From Holophagales bacterium (lineage in GTDB: Bacteria; Acidobacteriota; Thermoanaerobaculia; Multivoradales; Multivoraceae): a stretch of 64,000 bases of DNA. The position numbers were made by a program, and so were the translations under genes. Under the pieces are notes generated by a model. That model was not told the origin of the DNA, ran no database searches, and saw only the letters and a list, made by a program, of their open reading frames with translations. The stretch spans positions 1 to 64,000 of the forward strand of contig VYDI01000035.1 in assembly GCA_009843505.1 (NCBI GenBank), read 5' to 3'. Shown in pieces: positions 38,737 through 46,678 of the stretch (position 1 is its first letter; every line of letters begins with the position of its first letter).

Positions 38737-39894
38737 TCAGCTTGCGGGCTGGAAGGTCGGAGTCGATGCGGCGCCCAGTTCGGCCGCCGAGCCGAGGGCC
38801 TCGGCCGGGTCGAGCAGACGGATCCGGGCGCCGTCCTTCAGCCCGGCCTGCCCGGCCACGACCAGACGCTCGCCGTCGGCCAGGTCGCCCTCCAGATGGA
38901 CGACGTCCTCGCTCTCGATGAGAATCCGGACCAGCAGCCGCTCCGCGCGGGGACCATCGTCGCCCTGTGCGACCCGGAACACGAAGACCTGTTCCTGGTC
39001 GTAGACCAGCGCCCGCTTCGGCGCCAGCAACGTGTCCTCCAGGGCGGCGGCCACCAGATCGACCTCGACGTACATGCCCGGCAGCAGGCCCTGGTTGCCC
39101 GGAATGCCGAGCGTGACCTTGACCGTGCCGCTCTGGGGATCGACCACGGGCGAGATGCGCTCTATCGCGGCTCCTCGCGAACCCGCGAGAGACTGGGCCA
39201 GCACCCGAGCCGGCTGGCCGACGAAGAGGCCCGCCAACTGCCGCTCGGGCACGAACACCCGGGCGACGATCGAGTCGAAGTCGATGACTTCGAACAGCTT
39301 GGTGTGGGTCTCGACGTGGTCGCCCACGTTGATGAGCCGCTCGGTGACGACGCCCGAGATCGGCGCCGTGACCGTCGCATAGCTCAACTCCCGCTCTGCG
39401 TCCTCGAGGGCGAGCTCGAGTTGCTCCATGTCGTAGCGCGCCTGGTTGTAGGCCTGTTCGCTGATCAGGTCCTGCTCGAAGAGGCGCTTCTGCCGCTCGT
39501 ACTCCAGGCGGGAGCGCTCGAGCTGGCTCTCGACCCTCTTGAGCGCCGTGCGCTGCGCCTCGTCCTCGAGCAGCAGCATGGTCTGGCCGACGAGCACGGT
39601 GTCGCCCTCCTCGACCAGGAGGTCGGTGACGTGCCGCTCGGCCTCGGCCAGCACATCGACCCGGTTCTCGGCCTCGAGGTTCGTCGAGAACCGGAGCACC
39701 GACTCGATGCGGCCGCGGAACATGGGCAACGCCGCGACAGGAATCGCGTCGTCGGCTGCCAGCGTCGCGGCCTCCGACGTCGGCGGCTCGCCGGCCACGC
39801 CGCTGTCGAACGCGCAGCCGGCCACGAAGAACAGAAGGACCATCGCCGCGACGGCCTGGGCGGTCGAGATCCTGAAGGTATGTGCGAAGTTCAT
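38737..39894 (-). CDS. RND periplasmic adaptor (membrane fusion protein), lipoprotein
   Basis: The 385-residue adaptor has a lipoprotein signal with lipobox VAGC (C27). It has the expected barrel-sandwich, hairpin and beta-barrel order. The first lipoyl half is VLAEAERHVTDLLVEEGDTV. A coiled-coil hairpin follows (QLERSRLEYERQKRLFEQDLISEQAYNQAR), then the second lipoyl half (ATVTAPISGVVTERLINVGD). It bridges the inner-membrane pump to an outer-membrane channel. It is the first gene of the operon with the two RND pumps. No TolC-like gene lies nearby, so the channel must be encoded elsewhere. Confidence 0.92.
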   Translation of the reverse strand: MNFAHTFRISTAQAVAAMVLLFFVAGCAFDSGVAGEPPTSEAATLAADDAIPVAALPMFRGRIESVLRFSTNLEAENRVDVLAEAERHVTDLLVEEGDTVLVGQTMLLLEDEAQRTALKRVESQLERSRLEYERQKRLFEQDLISEQAYNQARYDMEQLELALEDAERELSYATVTAPISGVVTERLINVGDHVETHTKLFEVIDFDSIVARVFVPERQLAGLFVGQPARVLAQSLAGSRGAAIERISPVVDPQSGTVKVTLGIPGNQGLLPGMYVEVDLVAAALEDTLLAPKRALVYDQEQVFVFRVAQGDDGPRAERLLVRILIESEDVVHLEGDLADGERLVVAGQAGLKDGARIRLLDPAEALGSAAELGAASTPTFQPAS

Positions 39895-40041
39895 GGCTTT
39901 CTTTCAGGTGTTTTGGGGACAACGCGGGCGGCGGCCAACTCCTTCGGAGAGAGTATTGAGAAAGCGGGGCCCGTTCATCCGGCCAACCGCCCGCGTCATC
40001 AGGGAATACGCCCCGGCCGCCGGCTTTGTTTCCGCGCGTCT

Positions 40042-41199
40042 CTAGGAAAGCTGACTTTCGGCCAGCCGCGCCCAGTACTTGGCGCCGATGGTCAGCAGCT
40101 CGTCGTTGAAGTCGTACCTCGGCGTGTGCAGCATCTCGCTGTCGCCGTTGCCGATCATCATGAAAGACCCCGGCCGCTCCTCGGCCAGGAACGCGAAGTC
40201 GTCGGAGCCCATCAGCGGCTCCATCTCCGTGTCGACCTCCCAGCCCATGCTGAGCGCCGCGGCGGTCATCTCCTCCGTCTCGCGCGGCGCGTTGACCGTC
40301 GCCGGGTAGTAGCGCTCGTAGTCCACCTTGGCCGAGGCGCCGTGGGCGGCGCAGACGCCGTGGACGACGCGCTCCAGCCCCAGCTCGAGGGTGTCCTGCA
40401 CCTCGCGCAGGAAGGAACGCACGCCCCCGGCGAGGTACGCGGTCTCCGGGATCACGTTGAACGCTTCGCCGGCATGGCTCATCGTCACGGACACCACCGC
40501 CCGGCGTCGGGGATCGACGTTGCGGGACACCAGGGTCTGGAGTCCCATCACGACCTGCGACGCGGCGACGATCGGGTCGATGCCGCTGTGCGGCCAGGCG
40601 CCGTGCGTTCCGCGGCCCCGGATCTCGATCTCGAACTGGTCGATCGCGGCCATGAAGGGACCGCTGTTCGTCGCGAAGGCGCCGGTCGGCACGCCCGGAA
40701 AGTTGTGCAGGCCGAAGACCTTGTCCGCGGGGAAACGCTCGAACAGCCCTTCCCGCACCATGACCCCGGCGCCGCCGTCCTTCTCCTCGGCCGGCTGGAA
40801 GATGAGCTGCACCCTGCCGTCGAAGTTGCGGGTCTCCGCGAGGTAGCGGGCCGCCCCCAGCAGCATCGCGGTGTGGCCGTCGTGGCCGCAGGCATGCATC
40901 TTCCCGGGCGCGGTGGAACAGTGCCCGAACTGGTTCTGCTCATGGATCGGCAGCGCGTCCATGTCGGCTCGCAGCGCCACGGCGCGATCCGACTTGCCGG
41001 CACGGATCGTCGCGACGACTCCGGTTCTTGCGATGCCGTGATGGACCTCCTCGATGCCGAAGGACCGCAATCGTTCGGTCACGATCTGCGATGTCCGCTC
41101 CTCCTCGAAGGCGAGCTCCGGGTGCCGGTGGAAGTCGCGCCGCCATTCGGTCAGCTGGTCGCGCCAGCCGTCGATCCGGCCGTAGTTGTCCGAGGCCAT
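40042..41199 (-). CDS. M20-family amidohydrolase (hippurate / IAA-amino-acid hydrolase-like)
   Basis: This is a 385-residue metallo-amidohydrolase. The start MASDNYGRIDG is preferred because the longer frame reads through a repeat. Metal and catalytic residues are visible: RRDFHRHPEL at the start, C104-G-H106 (MHACGHDGHTAML), the E138-E139 pair (FQPAEEKDGGAG) and a late histidine in LHTPRYDFND. A dimerisation insert lies between. The group deacylates N-acyl amino acids (hippurate, IAA conjugates, N-acetyl-diaminopimelate). No signal peptide is seen. A TANNNT box on the minus strand (TAGACT, 41215-41210) lies 10 nt before the ATG. Confidence 0.92.
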   Translation of the reverse strand: MASDNYGRIDGWRDQLTEWRRDFHRHPELAFEEERTSQIVTERLRSFGIEEVHHGIARTGVVATIRAGKSDRAVALRADMDALPIHEQNQFGHCSTAPGKMHACGHDGHTAMLLGAARYLAETRNFDGRVQLIFQPAEEKDGGAGVMVREGLFERFPADKVFGLHNFPGVPTGAFATNSGPFMAAIDQFEIEIRGRGTHGAWPHSGIDPIVAASQVVMGLQTLVSRNVDPRRRAVVSVTMSHAGEAFNVIPETAYLAGGVRSFLREVQDTLELGLERVVHGVCAAHGASAKVDYERYYPATVNAPRETEEMTAAALSMGWEVDTEMEPLMGSDDFAFLAEERPGSFMMIGNGDSEMLHTPRYDFNDELLTIGAKYWARLAESQLS

Positions 41200-41209
41200 G
41201 GCGGACGGG

Positions 41210-41215
41210 AGTCTA
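41210..41215 (-). promoter_or_regulatory. Candidate -10 box of the M20 amidohydrolase gene
   Basis: TAGACT on the minus strand lies 10 nt upstream of the ATG at 41199, with no Shine-Dalgarno sequence between. Any -35 element would fall inside repeat copy E. Confidence 0.4.
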
Positions 41216-41228
41216 TCGCCGGAGTAGC

Positions 41229-41301
41229 GGTCGCCGCTTCGCGGCGCGTCTACCTGGCCGCCTGCGGCGGCAGCCGGCGGGGACGCCGGCGCACCCAGTG
41301 T
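41229..41301 (-). repeat. Three-hairpin repeat family, copy E (complete, inverted, in a divergent promoter region)
   Basis: Read on the minus strand, the copy shows the CTGGGTGCG box and all three hairpins. Hairpin 1 pairs 41273-41279 with 41284-41290. Hairpin 2 pairs 41257-41262 with 41266-41271. Hairpin 3 pairs 41232-41237 with 41241-41246. It occupies most of the 127-nt gap between two divergent genes. Confidence 0.75.
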
Positions 41302-41309
41302 TTGCGGTG

Positions 41310-41315
41310 TAGTTT
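41310..41315 (+). promoter_or_regulatory. Candidate -10 box of the molybdopterin-binding protein gene
   Basis: TAGTTT lies 11 nt before the ATG at 41327 and directly after repeat copy E. No Shine-Dalgarno sequence follows, which suggests a leaderless or near-leaderless message. Confidence 0.35.
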
Positions 41316-41326
41316 CACGCCCAGCG

Positions 41327-42364
41327 ATGAAGTTCGAAGCGACTCCGCTCACCGAGGCACACGGCGCGATCCTCGGCCACAACGTCTACGACGACGACGG
41401 CCGCCGCGTGCTCCGGAAGGGCCGCGCGCTCGGCGACGAGGAGCTGGAAGTGCTGGCCGGCCTCGGCCGCGACCGCGTCTTCGCGGCGCGGCTGGAACCC
41501 GGCGACGTCGACGAGAACGAGGCCGCCCGGAGGGTCAGCGAAGCCGTCGCCGGAACGGGTCTCGACCTGCGGGGGCCGACGACCGGGCGCGTCAACCTGC
41601 ACGCCCAGACGCTGGGCGTGCTGCGCGTCGACGCCGCGGCTCTCGACCGCATCAACGACTGCGACGGCGTCACCCTCGCCACCCTGCCCAACCACAGCGT
41701 GGCGAGGGAGGGCAAGATGGTCGGGACGACGAAGATCCTCCCCTATGCCCTTTCCGAAGCGACGGTGGCCGCGGCAGAGAGCGTGGCCGCGAGCCCCCTG
41801 ATCCGGCTCGATGCGCTGCGGCCCAGCACCGCGGGATTGATCGTCTCCGGGACCGTCGCCGCCGGCCGTTCCACCGGCCGCGAACGGTTGGTCGCCGGAT
41901 TCGAGAAGGCCTTCCGGCAGCGGCTCGGCGCCCTCGGCGCCGGACGCACCCAGGTGCTATTCGTGATGATCGACCGTGAACTGGAAACCGGGGAGCTCGC
42001 GTCGGCAGCGGCCGAACTCGCCCCGGATGTCGATCTCGTGATCTTCGCCGGCGAAACGGCGATCCAGGACCGCCACGACCTGGCCCCGACCGCCATCGAA
42101 GCCGCCGGCGGCTCCGTCATCTGCTACGGCGCCCCGGTCGACCCCGGCAACCTGCTGCTGCTCGCCGACCTCGGCGGCACACCGGTCCTCGGCGCCCCCG
42201 GCTGCGCCCGCAGTCCGAAGCGGAACATCGTGGACCTGGTGCTGCCCCGCCTGCTCGTCGGCGATCGGTTGACACGGCGCGACATCACCTCGCTCGGCCA
42301 CGGCGGCCTGCTGGAGGACGTGCCGGAGCGGCCCTTGCCGCGGCGGCGGATCGAAGGCTCCTGA
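41327..42364 (+). CDS. Molybdopterin-binding (MoCF-like) domain protein
   Basis: The 345-residue soluble protein begins MKFEATPLTEAHGAILGHNV, with a GRRVLRKGRAL phrase as in the N-terminal module of MoeA-related proteins. The C-terminal half carries a molybdopterin-binding fold (STAGLIVSGTVAAGRSTGRE, LVIFAGETAIQDRHDLAP, VLGAPGCARSPKRN). Such stand-alone proteins are usually encoded near molybdenum hydroxylases or fused to MobA-like domains. No such partner is seen here. It is a likely molybdenum cofactor handling factor, but the precise step is unknown. A separate mogA lies at 52844-53407. Confidence 0.8.
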   Translation: MKFEATPLTEAHGAILGHNVYDDDGRRVLRKGRALGDEELEVLAGLGRDRVFAARLEPGDVDENEAARRVSEAVAGTGLDLRGPTTGRVNLHAQTLGVLRVDAAALDRINDCDGVTLATLPNHSVAREGKMVGTTKILPYALSEATVAAAESVAASPLIRLDALRPSTAGLIVSGTVAAGRSTGRERLVAGFEKAFRQRLGALGAGRTQVLFVMIDRELETGELASAAAELAPDVDLVIFAGETAIQDRHDLAPTAIEAAGGSVICYGAPVDPGNLLLLADLGGTPVLGAPGCARSPKRNIVDLVLPRLLVGDRLTRRDITSLGHGGLLEDVPERPLPRRRIEGS

Positions 42365-42370
42365 CTCCGC

Positions 42371-42376
42371 TACACT
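42371..42376 (+). promoter_or_regulatory. Candidate -10 box (CGCTACACT) of secreted paralogue I
   Basis: TACACT, within the shared 9-mer CGCTACACT, lies 33 nt before the ATG at 42410. A GGAGGA ribosome-binding site lies in between. The same box precedes paralogue III (44611) and the DUF1761 gene (16492), but not paralogue II. Confidence 0.4.
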
Positions 42377-42409
42377 CCGCCTACCCCACCGTCATCCGGA
42401 GGACCCAAC

Positions 42410-43489
42410 ATGAGAGTCCGAGTCCCCGCCGCGCTGATCGCCATCCTCGCGCTGCTGATCGCGGCCCCTGCGTTGACCGCCCAGGGCGATGTCAAGCGCG
42501 CCGCCAACGGCAAGCCCGACCTGACCGGCACCTTCGACGCCGGCACCCTGACGCCGCTTCAGCGGCCCGAAAAGTACGGCGACAACCTCTTCCTGAGCCC
42601 CGAGGACGCGGCGAAGATCGAGGCGGACGCGGCCAAGTACGCGGCCGACCGGCACCAGGTCTCCGATCCGAACCGCAAGCCGCCGCCCGTCGGCGGCGAC
42701 GGCACGACGGGCGGCGCCGGCAACGTCGGCGGCTACAACAGGTTCTGGGTCGAGACCGGCACCGAGGCGTTCGCGGTCGACGGCAAGTTCCGCACCTCGA
42801 TCATCTTCGATCCGCCGAACGGCCGCATGCCGGAGATGACCGAGGCCGGCAAGGCGAGATCCGCCGAGCGCCGCCGGCTGCGCCGGCCCAACGATGGCTC
42901 CGCCTGGTGGCTCGACATCGAGGGTCACGGCCCGTACGACGGTCCGGAGACGCTGCCGGTGACCGAGCGCTGCATCGTCGGCTTCACCGGCGCCACGCCG
43001 ACCTTCCCGAGCCTCTACAACAACTTCAAGCGCGTGGTCCAGACCGAGGACCACATCATGATCCTGATCGAGATGGTCCACGACGCCCGCATCGTGCGCC
43101 TGAACGCCGAGCACCCGAGCCCCGAGGAGCGGAAGTGGCTCGGCCACTCGATCGGCTGGTGGGAAGGCGACACCCTGGTCATCGACTCGCGGAACTTCCA
43201 CCCGAAGGCGGTCCTGCGCGGCGCCACCCAGGAATCCCACGTCACGGAGCGCCTCACGCTGCAGCCGGACGGCAACATCCTCTACCGGTTCACGATCGAG
43301 GACCCGGCAACCTGGGACGTCCCCTGGTCCGGCGAGTACATCTGGAAGCGCAGCCCCGTGGACGTCTACGAGTACGCCTGCCACGAAGGCAACTACTCGA
43401 TGGGAGGCACGCTGCGCGGAGCGCGGGTGCTCGAAGCCGACGCTCTGGCCGCCAAGGCCGCTAGCACCGGCGCCGGCAGCGGCGACTGA
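42410..43489 (+). CDS. Secreted uncharacterised protein, tandem paralogue I
   Basis: The 359-residue product has a Sec signal (AALIAILALLIAAPALTA-QG). Landmarks shared by all three copies are KPDLTGTFDA (about 36), DPPNGRMPE (134-142), ERC188IVGFTGATP, QTEDHIMILIEMVHDAR (211-227), GWWEGDTLVIDS (249-260) and VYEYAC324HEGNYSMGGTLRGAR. The two cysteines C188 and C324 are the only conserved ones and could pair. Proteins with the EMxHDAR/WEGDTLVxxT/YACHEGNY pattern are common in Acidobacteriota and other marine or soil bacteria, but I know of no assigned function. A GGAGGA sequence precedes the ATG. Confidence 0.85.
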   Translation: MRVRVPAALIAILALLIAAPALTAQGDVKRAANGKPDLTGTFDAGTLTPLQRPEKYGDNLFLSPEDAAKIEADAAKYAADRHQVSDPNRKPPPVGGDGTTGGAGNVGGYNRFWVETGTEAFAVDGKFRTSIIFDPPNGRMPEMTEAGKARSAERRRLRRPNDGSAWWLDIEGHGPYDGPETLPVTERCIVGFTGATPTFPSLYNNFKRVVQTEDHIMILIEMVHDARIVRLNAEHPSPEERKWLGHSIGWWEGDTLVIDSRNFHPKAVLRGATQESHVTERLTLQPDGNILYRFTIEDPATWDVPWSGEYIWKRSPVDVYEYACHEGNYSMGGTLRGARVLEADALAAKAASTGAGSGD

Positions 43490-43510
43490 TCGAACCCTGG
43501 AGGAAAGAGA

Positions 43511-44581
43511 ATGAGATTCCCCGCGGCCCTGACCGCCATGGTCCTGCTGCTGATCACGGCGCCCGTCGCCGGAGCCCAGGACGACATCAAGCGCATGCCC
43601 AACGGCCGGCCCGACCTGCACGGCAACTACGACGCGGCCACGCTGACGCCGCTGCAGCGGCCCGAGAAGTACGGTGACAACCTCTTCCTGAGCAGGGAAG
43701 AGGCGGAGCAGATCGAAGTCGACGCGGCCAAGCGCCGGGCCGACCGCCACCAGGTCAGCGACCCGGACCGCGAGCCCCCGCCGGTCGGCGGCGACGGCTC
43801 AGGAGGCGGCGCCGGCAACGTCGGCGGCTACAACTTCTTCTGGCTCGACATCGGCACCGAAGCCTTCTCGGTCGACGGCAAGTTCCGCACGTCGATCATC
43901 GTCGACCCCCCGAACGGCCGCATGCCGGAGACGACACCCGCGGCCAAGGCGAGGAGGGCCGCCCGCGACAAGCTCCGCAAGCCGAACGACGGCTCCGCCT
44001 GGTGGCTCGACATCGACGGCCCCGGCCCCTATGACGGCCCCGAGTCGCTGCCGATCACCGAACGCTGCATCGTCGGCTTCACCGGCGCCACGCCGACGCT
44101 TCCGAGCGCCTACAACAACTACAAGCGGGTGGTGCAGACCGAAGACCACATCATGATCCTGATCGAGATGAACCACGACGCCCGCATCGTGCGCCTGAAC
44201 GACGAGCACCCCAGCCCCGAAGAGCGCAAATGGCTCGGCGACTCGGTCGGCTGGTGGGAGGGAGACACCCTCGTCATCGACTCGGTCAACTTCCACCCCA
44301 GGACGTTCCTGCGCGGATCGACCCAAGAACTCCACGTCACCGAACGCCTGACCCTGCAGCCGAACGGCGACATCCTCTACCAGTTCACGATGGACGATCC
44401 GGCCACCTGGGAGACGCCCTGGTCCGGCGAGTACATCTGGCGGAACCGCCCGGAACTCGTTTACGAGTACGCCTGCCACGAGGGCAACTACGCCATGGGC
44501 AACACGCTGCGCGGAGCGCGGGTCCTCGAGGCCGACGCGGCGGCCGCGAAGGCCGGGAGCACCGGCGGCGGCAACGACTAG
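43511..44581 (+). CDS. Secreted uncharacterised protein, tandem paralogue II
   Basis: The 356-residue product has a signal peptide ending near VAGA-QDD. It is collinear with paralogue I over the whole length, with the same ERCIVGFTGATP, EMNHDARIVRLN, WWEGDTLVIDS and YACHEGNY landmarks. It begins 21 nt after paralogue I, behind an AGGAAAG ribosome-binding site and without a promoter box of its own. It is therefore probably co-transcribed with paralogue I. Confidence 0.85.
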   Translation: MRFPAALTAMVLLLITAPVAGAQDDIKRMPNGRPDLHGNYDAATLTPLQRPEKYGDNLFLSREEAEQIEVDAAKRRADRHQVSDPDREPPPVGGDGSGGGAGNVGGYNFFWLDIGTEAFSVDGKFRTSIIVDPPNGRMPETTPAAKARRAARDKLRKPNDGSAWWLDIDGPGPYDGPESLPITERCIVGFTGATPTLPSAYNNYKRVVQTEDHIMILIEMNHDARIVRLNDEHPSPEERKWLGDSVGWWEGDTLVIDSVNFHPRTFLRGSTQELHVTERLTLQPNGDILYQFTMDDPATWETPWSGEYIWRNRPELVYEYACHEGNYAMGNTLRGARVLEADAAAAKAGSTGGGND

Positions 44582-44610
44582 AAGGCTGCACCGCAGGGGG
44601 CGTCCTCCGC

Positions 44611-44616
44611 TACACT
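44611..44616 (+). promoter_or_regulatory. Candidate -10 box (CGCTACACT) of secreted paralogue III
   Basis: TACACT, in the same CTCCGCTACACT context as at 42371, lies 31 nt before the ATG at 44648. It is followed by an AGGAGGA ribosome-binding site. This points to an internal promoter for the third paralogue. Confidence 0.4.
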
Positions 44617-44647
44617 TCGGCATCCAGTCGAAACAGGAGGACGCAGA

Positions 44648-45718
44648 ATGAGAGTCCAGTTCCCGGCGGCGGTGGCCGCCATCCTCGCGCTGCTACTCGC
44701 GGCGCCCGCCCTGGCAGCCGAAGGCGAGATCAAGCGTGCCGCGAACGGCAAGCCCGACCTGACCGGCACCTATGACGCTGCCACGCTGACGCCGCTGCAG
44801 CGGCCGGAGGAGTACGGCGAGAACCTCTACCTGACCCCGGAAGAGGCCGAGAAGATCGCGGCCGACGCGGCCAAGGGTCGCGCCGACCGCCACCAGGTCT
44901 CCGATCCAAACCGGGAAGCGCCGCCGGAAGGCGGAGACGGCTCACCCGGGGCCGCTGGCAACGTCGGCGGCTACAACAGCTTCTGGCTTGACCGCGGCAC
45001 GGACACGTTCGCGGTGGACGGCAAGTTCCGGACCTCGATCATCATCGACCCGCCGAACGGCCGCATGCCGGAAACGACGGAGGCAGCGAAGGCGAGATTC
45101 GCCGAGCGCGCCAAGCTACGGCGTCCGAACACCGGCACCGCATGGTGGCTCGAACTCGACATCGCCGGCCCCTACGACGGCCCCGAGTCGCTGCCGATCA
45201 GCGAGCGCTGCATCCTCGGCTTCACCGGCGCCACGCCGACCTTCCCGAGCGGCTACAACAACTACAAGCGGGTCGTGCAGACCGAAGACCACATCATGAT
45301 CCTGATCGAGATGGTCCATGACGCCCGGATCATCCGCCTGAACGACGAGCACCCGAGCCCCGAGGAACGGCGTTGGCTGGGCGACTCGGTCGGCTGGTGG
45401 GAAGGCGACACCCTGGTCATCGACTCGGTCCACTTCCGGCCCGACGGTTTCCTGCGCGGCGCGACGAAGGACCTCCACGTCACGGAGCGCCTGACGCTCC
45501 AGCCGGACGGCAACATCCTCTACCACTTCACGATGAACGACCCGGCCACCTGGGAAGCCCCCTGGTCCGGCGAGTACATCTGGAAGCGCGACCAGGAACG
45601 CGTCTACGAGTACGCCTGCCACGAAGGCAACTATTCGATGGGCGGCACGCTACGCGGCGCGCGCATCCTCGAGGACGACTGGCGCGCCGGCAAGGCGGCC
45701 AGCACCGGCGGCGAGTAG
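44648..45718 (+). CDS. Secreted uncharacterised protein, tandem paralogue III
   Basis: The 356-residue product has signal LAAPALA-AEG and is again collinear with paralogues I and II. It keeps both conserved cysteines (SERCILGFTGATP and YACHEGNY) and the EMVHDARIIRLN and WWEGDTLVIDS motifs. Divergence is greatest in the loop after the signal and near TAWWLELDIAGPY. A 66-nt spacer carries its own candidate promoter, so it may be expressed separately. Gene-free, repeat-bearing DNA follows. Confidence 0.85.
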   Translation: MRVQFPAAVAAILALLLAAPALAAEGEIKRAANGKPDLTGTYDAATLTPLQRPEEYGENLYLTPEEAEKIAADAAKGRADRHQVSDPNREAPPEGGDGSPGAAGNVGGYNSFWLDRGTDTFAVDGKFRTSIIIDPPNGRMPETTEAAKARFAERAKLRRPNTGTAWWLELDIAGPYDGPESLPISERCILGFTGATPTFPSGYNNYKRVVQTEDHIMILIEMVHDARIIRLNDEHPSPEERRWLGDSVGWWEGDTLVIDSVHFRPDGFLRGATKDLHVTERLTLQPDGNILYHFTMNDPATWEAPWSGEYIWKRDQERVYEYACHEGNYSMGGTLRGARILEDDWRAGKAASTGGE

Positions 45719-45727
45719 GCGGCGGTA

Positions 45728-45813
45728 GCTGGCGAGCACCCGCCGGTCCGGGGCCCGCGGGGATGGGTCCCAGCAGCCGCTCGCGCTCAAGGGGAGGGTG
45801 GGGGGCCGGCGCT
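45728..45813 (+). repeat. Second repeat family, partial copy
   Basis: This copy aligns with 15674-15762 through TGGCG-GCACCCGC-GG, GGGTCCCAGC, CGCTC-CGC-C and GGCG-TCGCT blocks with short indels. The right arm of the inverted repeat is not obvious here. Confidence 0.45.
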
Positions 45814-46111
45814 CGCTCCTTCCCGCCCGGAGTCTGGCGAGCTAGCAGAGAACGCAGGCACTTGCGGGGATCGGCGGTCATGGACTGTCCCCCAACGAAG
45901 TCCCGTTCGTCAAACAGCAGGAGCGAGGAGTCGCCGGAGCCGACTCCCGTAGCGGCAGCGTTGGCCGTCTCGCGAAACCGTCGACGGCTAAGGACCTCGA
46001 AAGACGATGGGGCACTCAGGGGCAGCGTCGAGTACCCGAGCTTGCCACTCGGCCTCAAATGGAACACGCGGCGCGCGGTTGCTGGTCGCGCAGACGGTCA
46101 CATCAGTGGTC

Positions 46112-46117
46112 TATGAT
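46112..46117 (+). promoter_or_regulatory. Candidate -10 box of the frameshifted coiled-coil gene
   Basis: TATGAT lies 8 nt before a TTG and 11 nt before an ATG (46129) that open the following frame. No Shine-Dalgarno sequence is present. Confidence 0.4.
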
Positions 46118-46128
46118 CCGGTGCCTTG

Positions 46129-46576
46129 ATGACCGAGGAGACCCCGGCGTTCCGGGCTCTCCAAGAAACCTGGACGGAGACACAGGGAGACGCCTTGGAG
46201 CCGAAGATCGCTGACTTGCTCAAGCAAGCGGTCCCTCTACTGAAACAGCTCAATCAAGCCGCCCCACTGACTGAAAGAACTGGTTTCGGCGCTGAAACGG
46301 CGCGGGCGCGAGCCGGCGGCTCCGGATGATCCGGCCGAAACCAAGCTACTCGACGATGTGGAGGCGCAGCTAGCGCGCCTGCACGCTAAGGTCCACAAGC
46401 TTCAGGAGCAATCGGCTACAGCGGCACAGCTCGTGCAAGAGCAGCTAGCAGACCTTGGCGGGGCAGTCGCAGAGCTTGAGCGAAGATCGAACAAGCTCTG
46501 GGTTGTCGCGGTAGTGCTCGCCGTGGCCTCGGCGCTGTCACTCCTCCTCCTCTTGGCGAGATGGCTGCTCGGCTAG
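46129..46576 (+). pseudogene. Coiled-coil, C-terminally membrane-anchored protein gene interrupted by a 4-bp tandem duplication
   Basis: The first frame (46129-46329, starting MTEETPAFRAL) ends in an Arg/Gly-rich tail unlike a real C-terminus. The second frame continues in +1 and encodes helical, coiled-coil sequence (LKELVSALKRRGREPAAP, then ARLHAKVHKLQEQSATAAQL) and a final TM (VVAVVLAVASALSLLLLL). At 46266-46273 the sequence ACTG is doubled. Removing one copy fuses the frames into one protein of about 148 residues, with LNQAAPLKELVSAL at the join. The gene may be inactivated, phase-variable or mis-sequenced. If the second part is expressed alone, a GTG at 46358 could start it. Confidence 0.7.
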
Positions 46577-46666
46577 ACGCGTCGGAACAGCGGAGGTCCA
46601 TGGCCGCGCCTCAGCAAGCGTCGAGTTCCCCGCTCCTCTCCTCGTGCTGACCTGCGCGCACGGAAG

Positions 46667-46672
46667 TACACT
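46667..46672 (+). promoter_or_regulatory. Candidate -10 box (TACACT) of the 109-residue hypothetical gene
   Basis: TACACT lies only 6 nt before the GTG at 46679. That places the transcription start at or within a base or two of the start codon, so the message would be leaderless. Confidence 0.45.
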
Positions 46673-46678
46673 CACGCG

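Larger units (their letters stand above)
45719..46125. other. Gene-free stretch of 407 nt with a second-family repeat copy
   Basis: The first 95 nt align with the left half of the repeat at 15674-15762 (see 45728-45813). The middle, about 45830-46067, has a long open minus-strand frame with mixed residue usage (for example FEVLSRRRFRETANAAATG). I cannot place it in any family and treat it as non-coding or as a gene relic. The last 15 nt hold the likely -10 box of the next gene. Confidence 0.5.

Noticed and set aside
45830..46067. Open minus-strand frame that might be a transposase or gene remnant
   Set aside because: The residues look somewhat coding-like, but no catalytic motif, start site or family match could be recognised.
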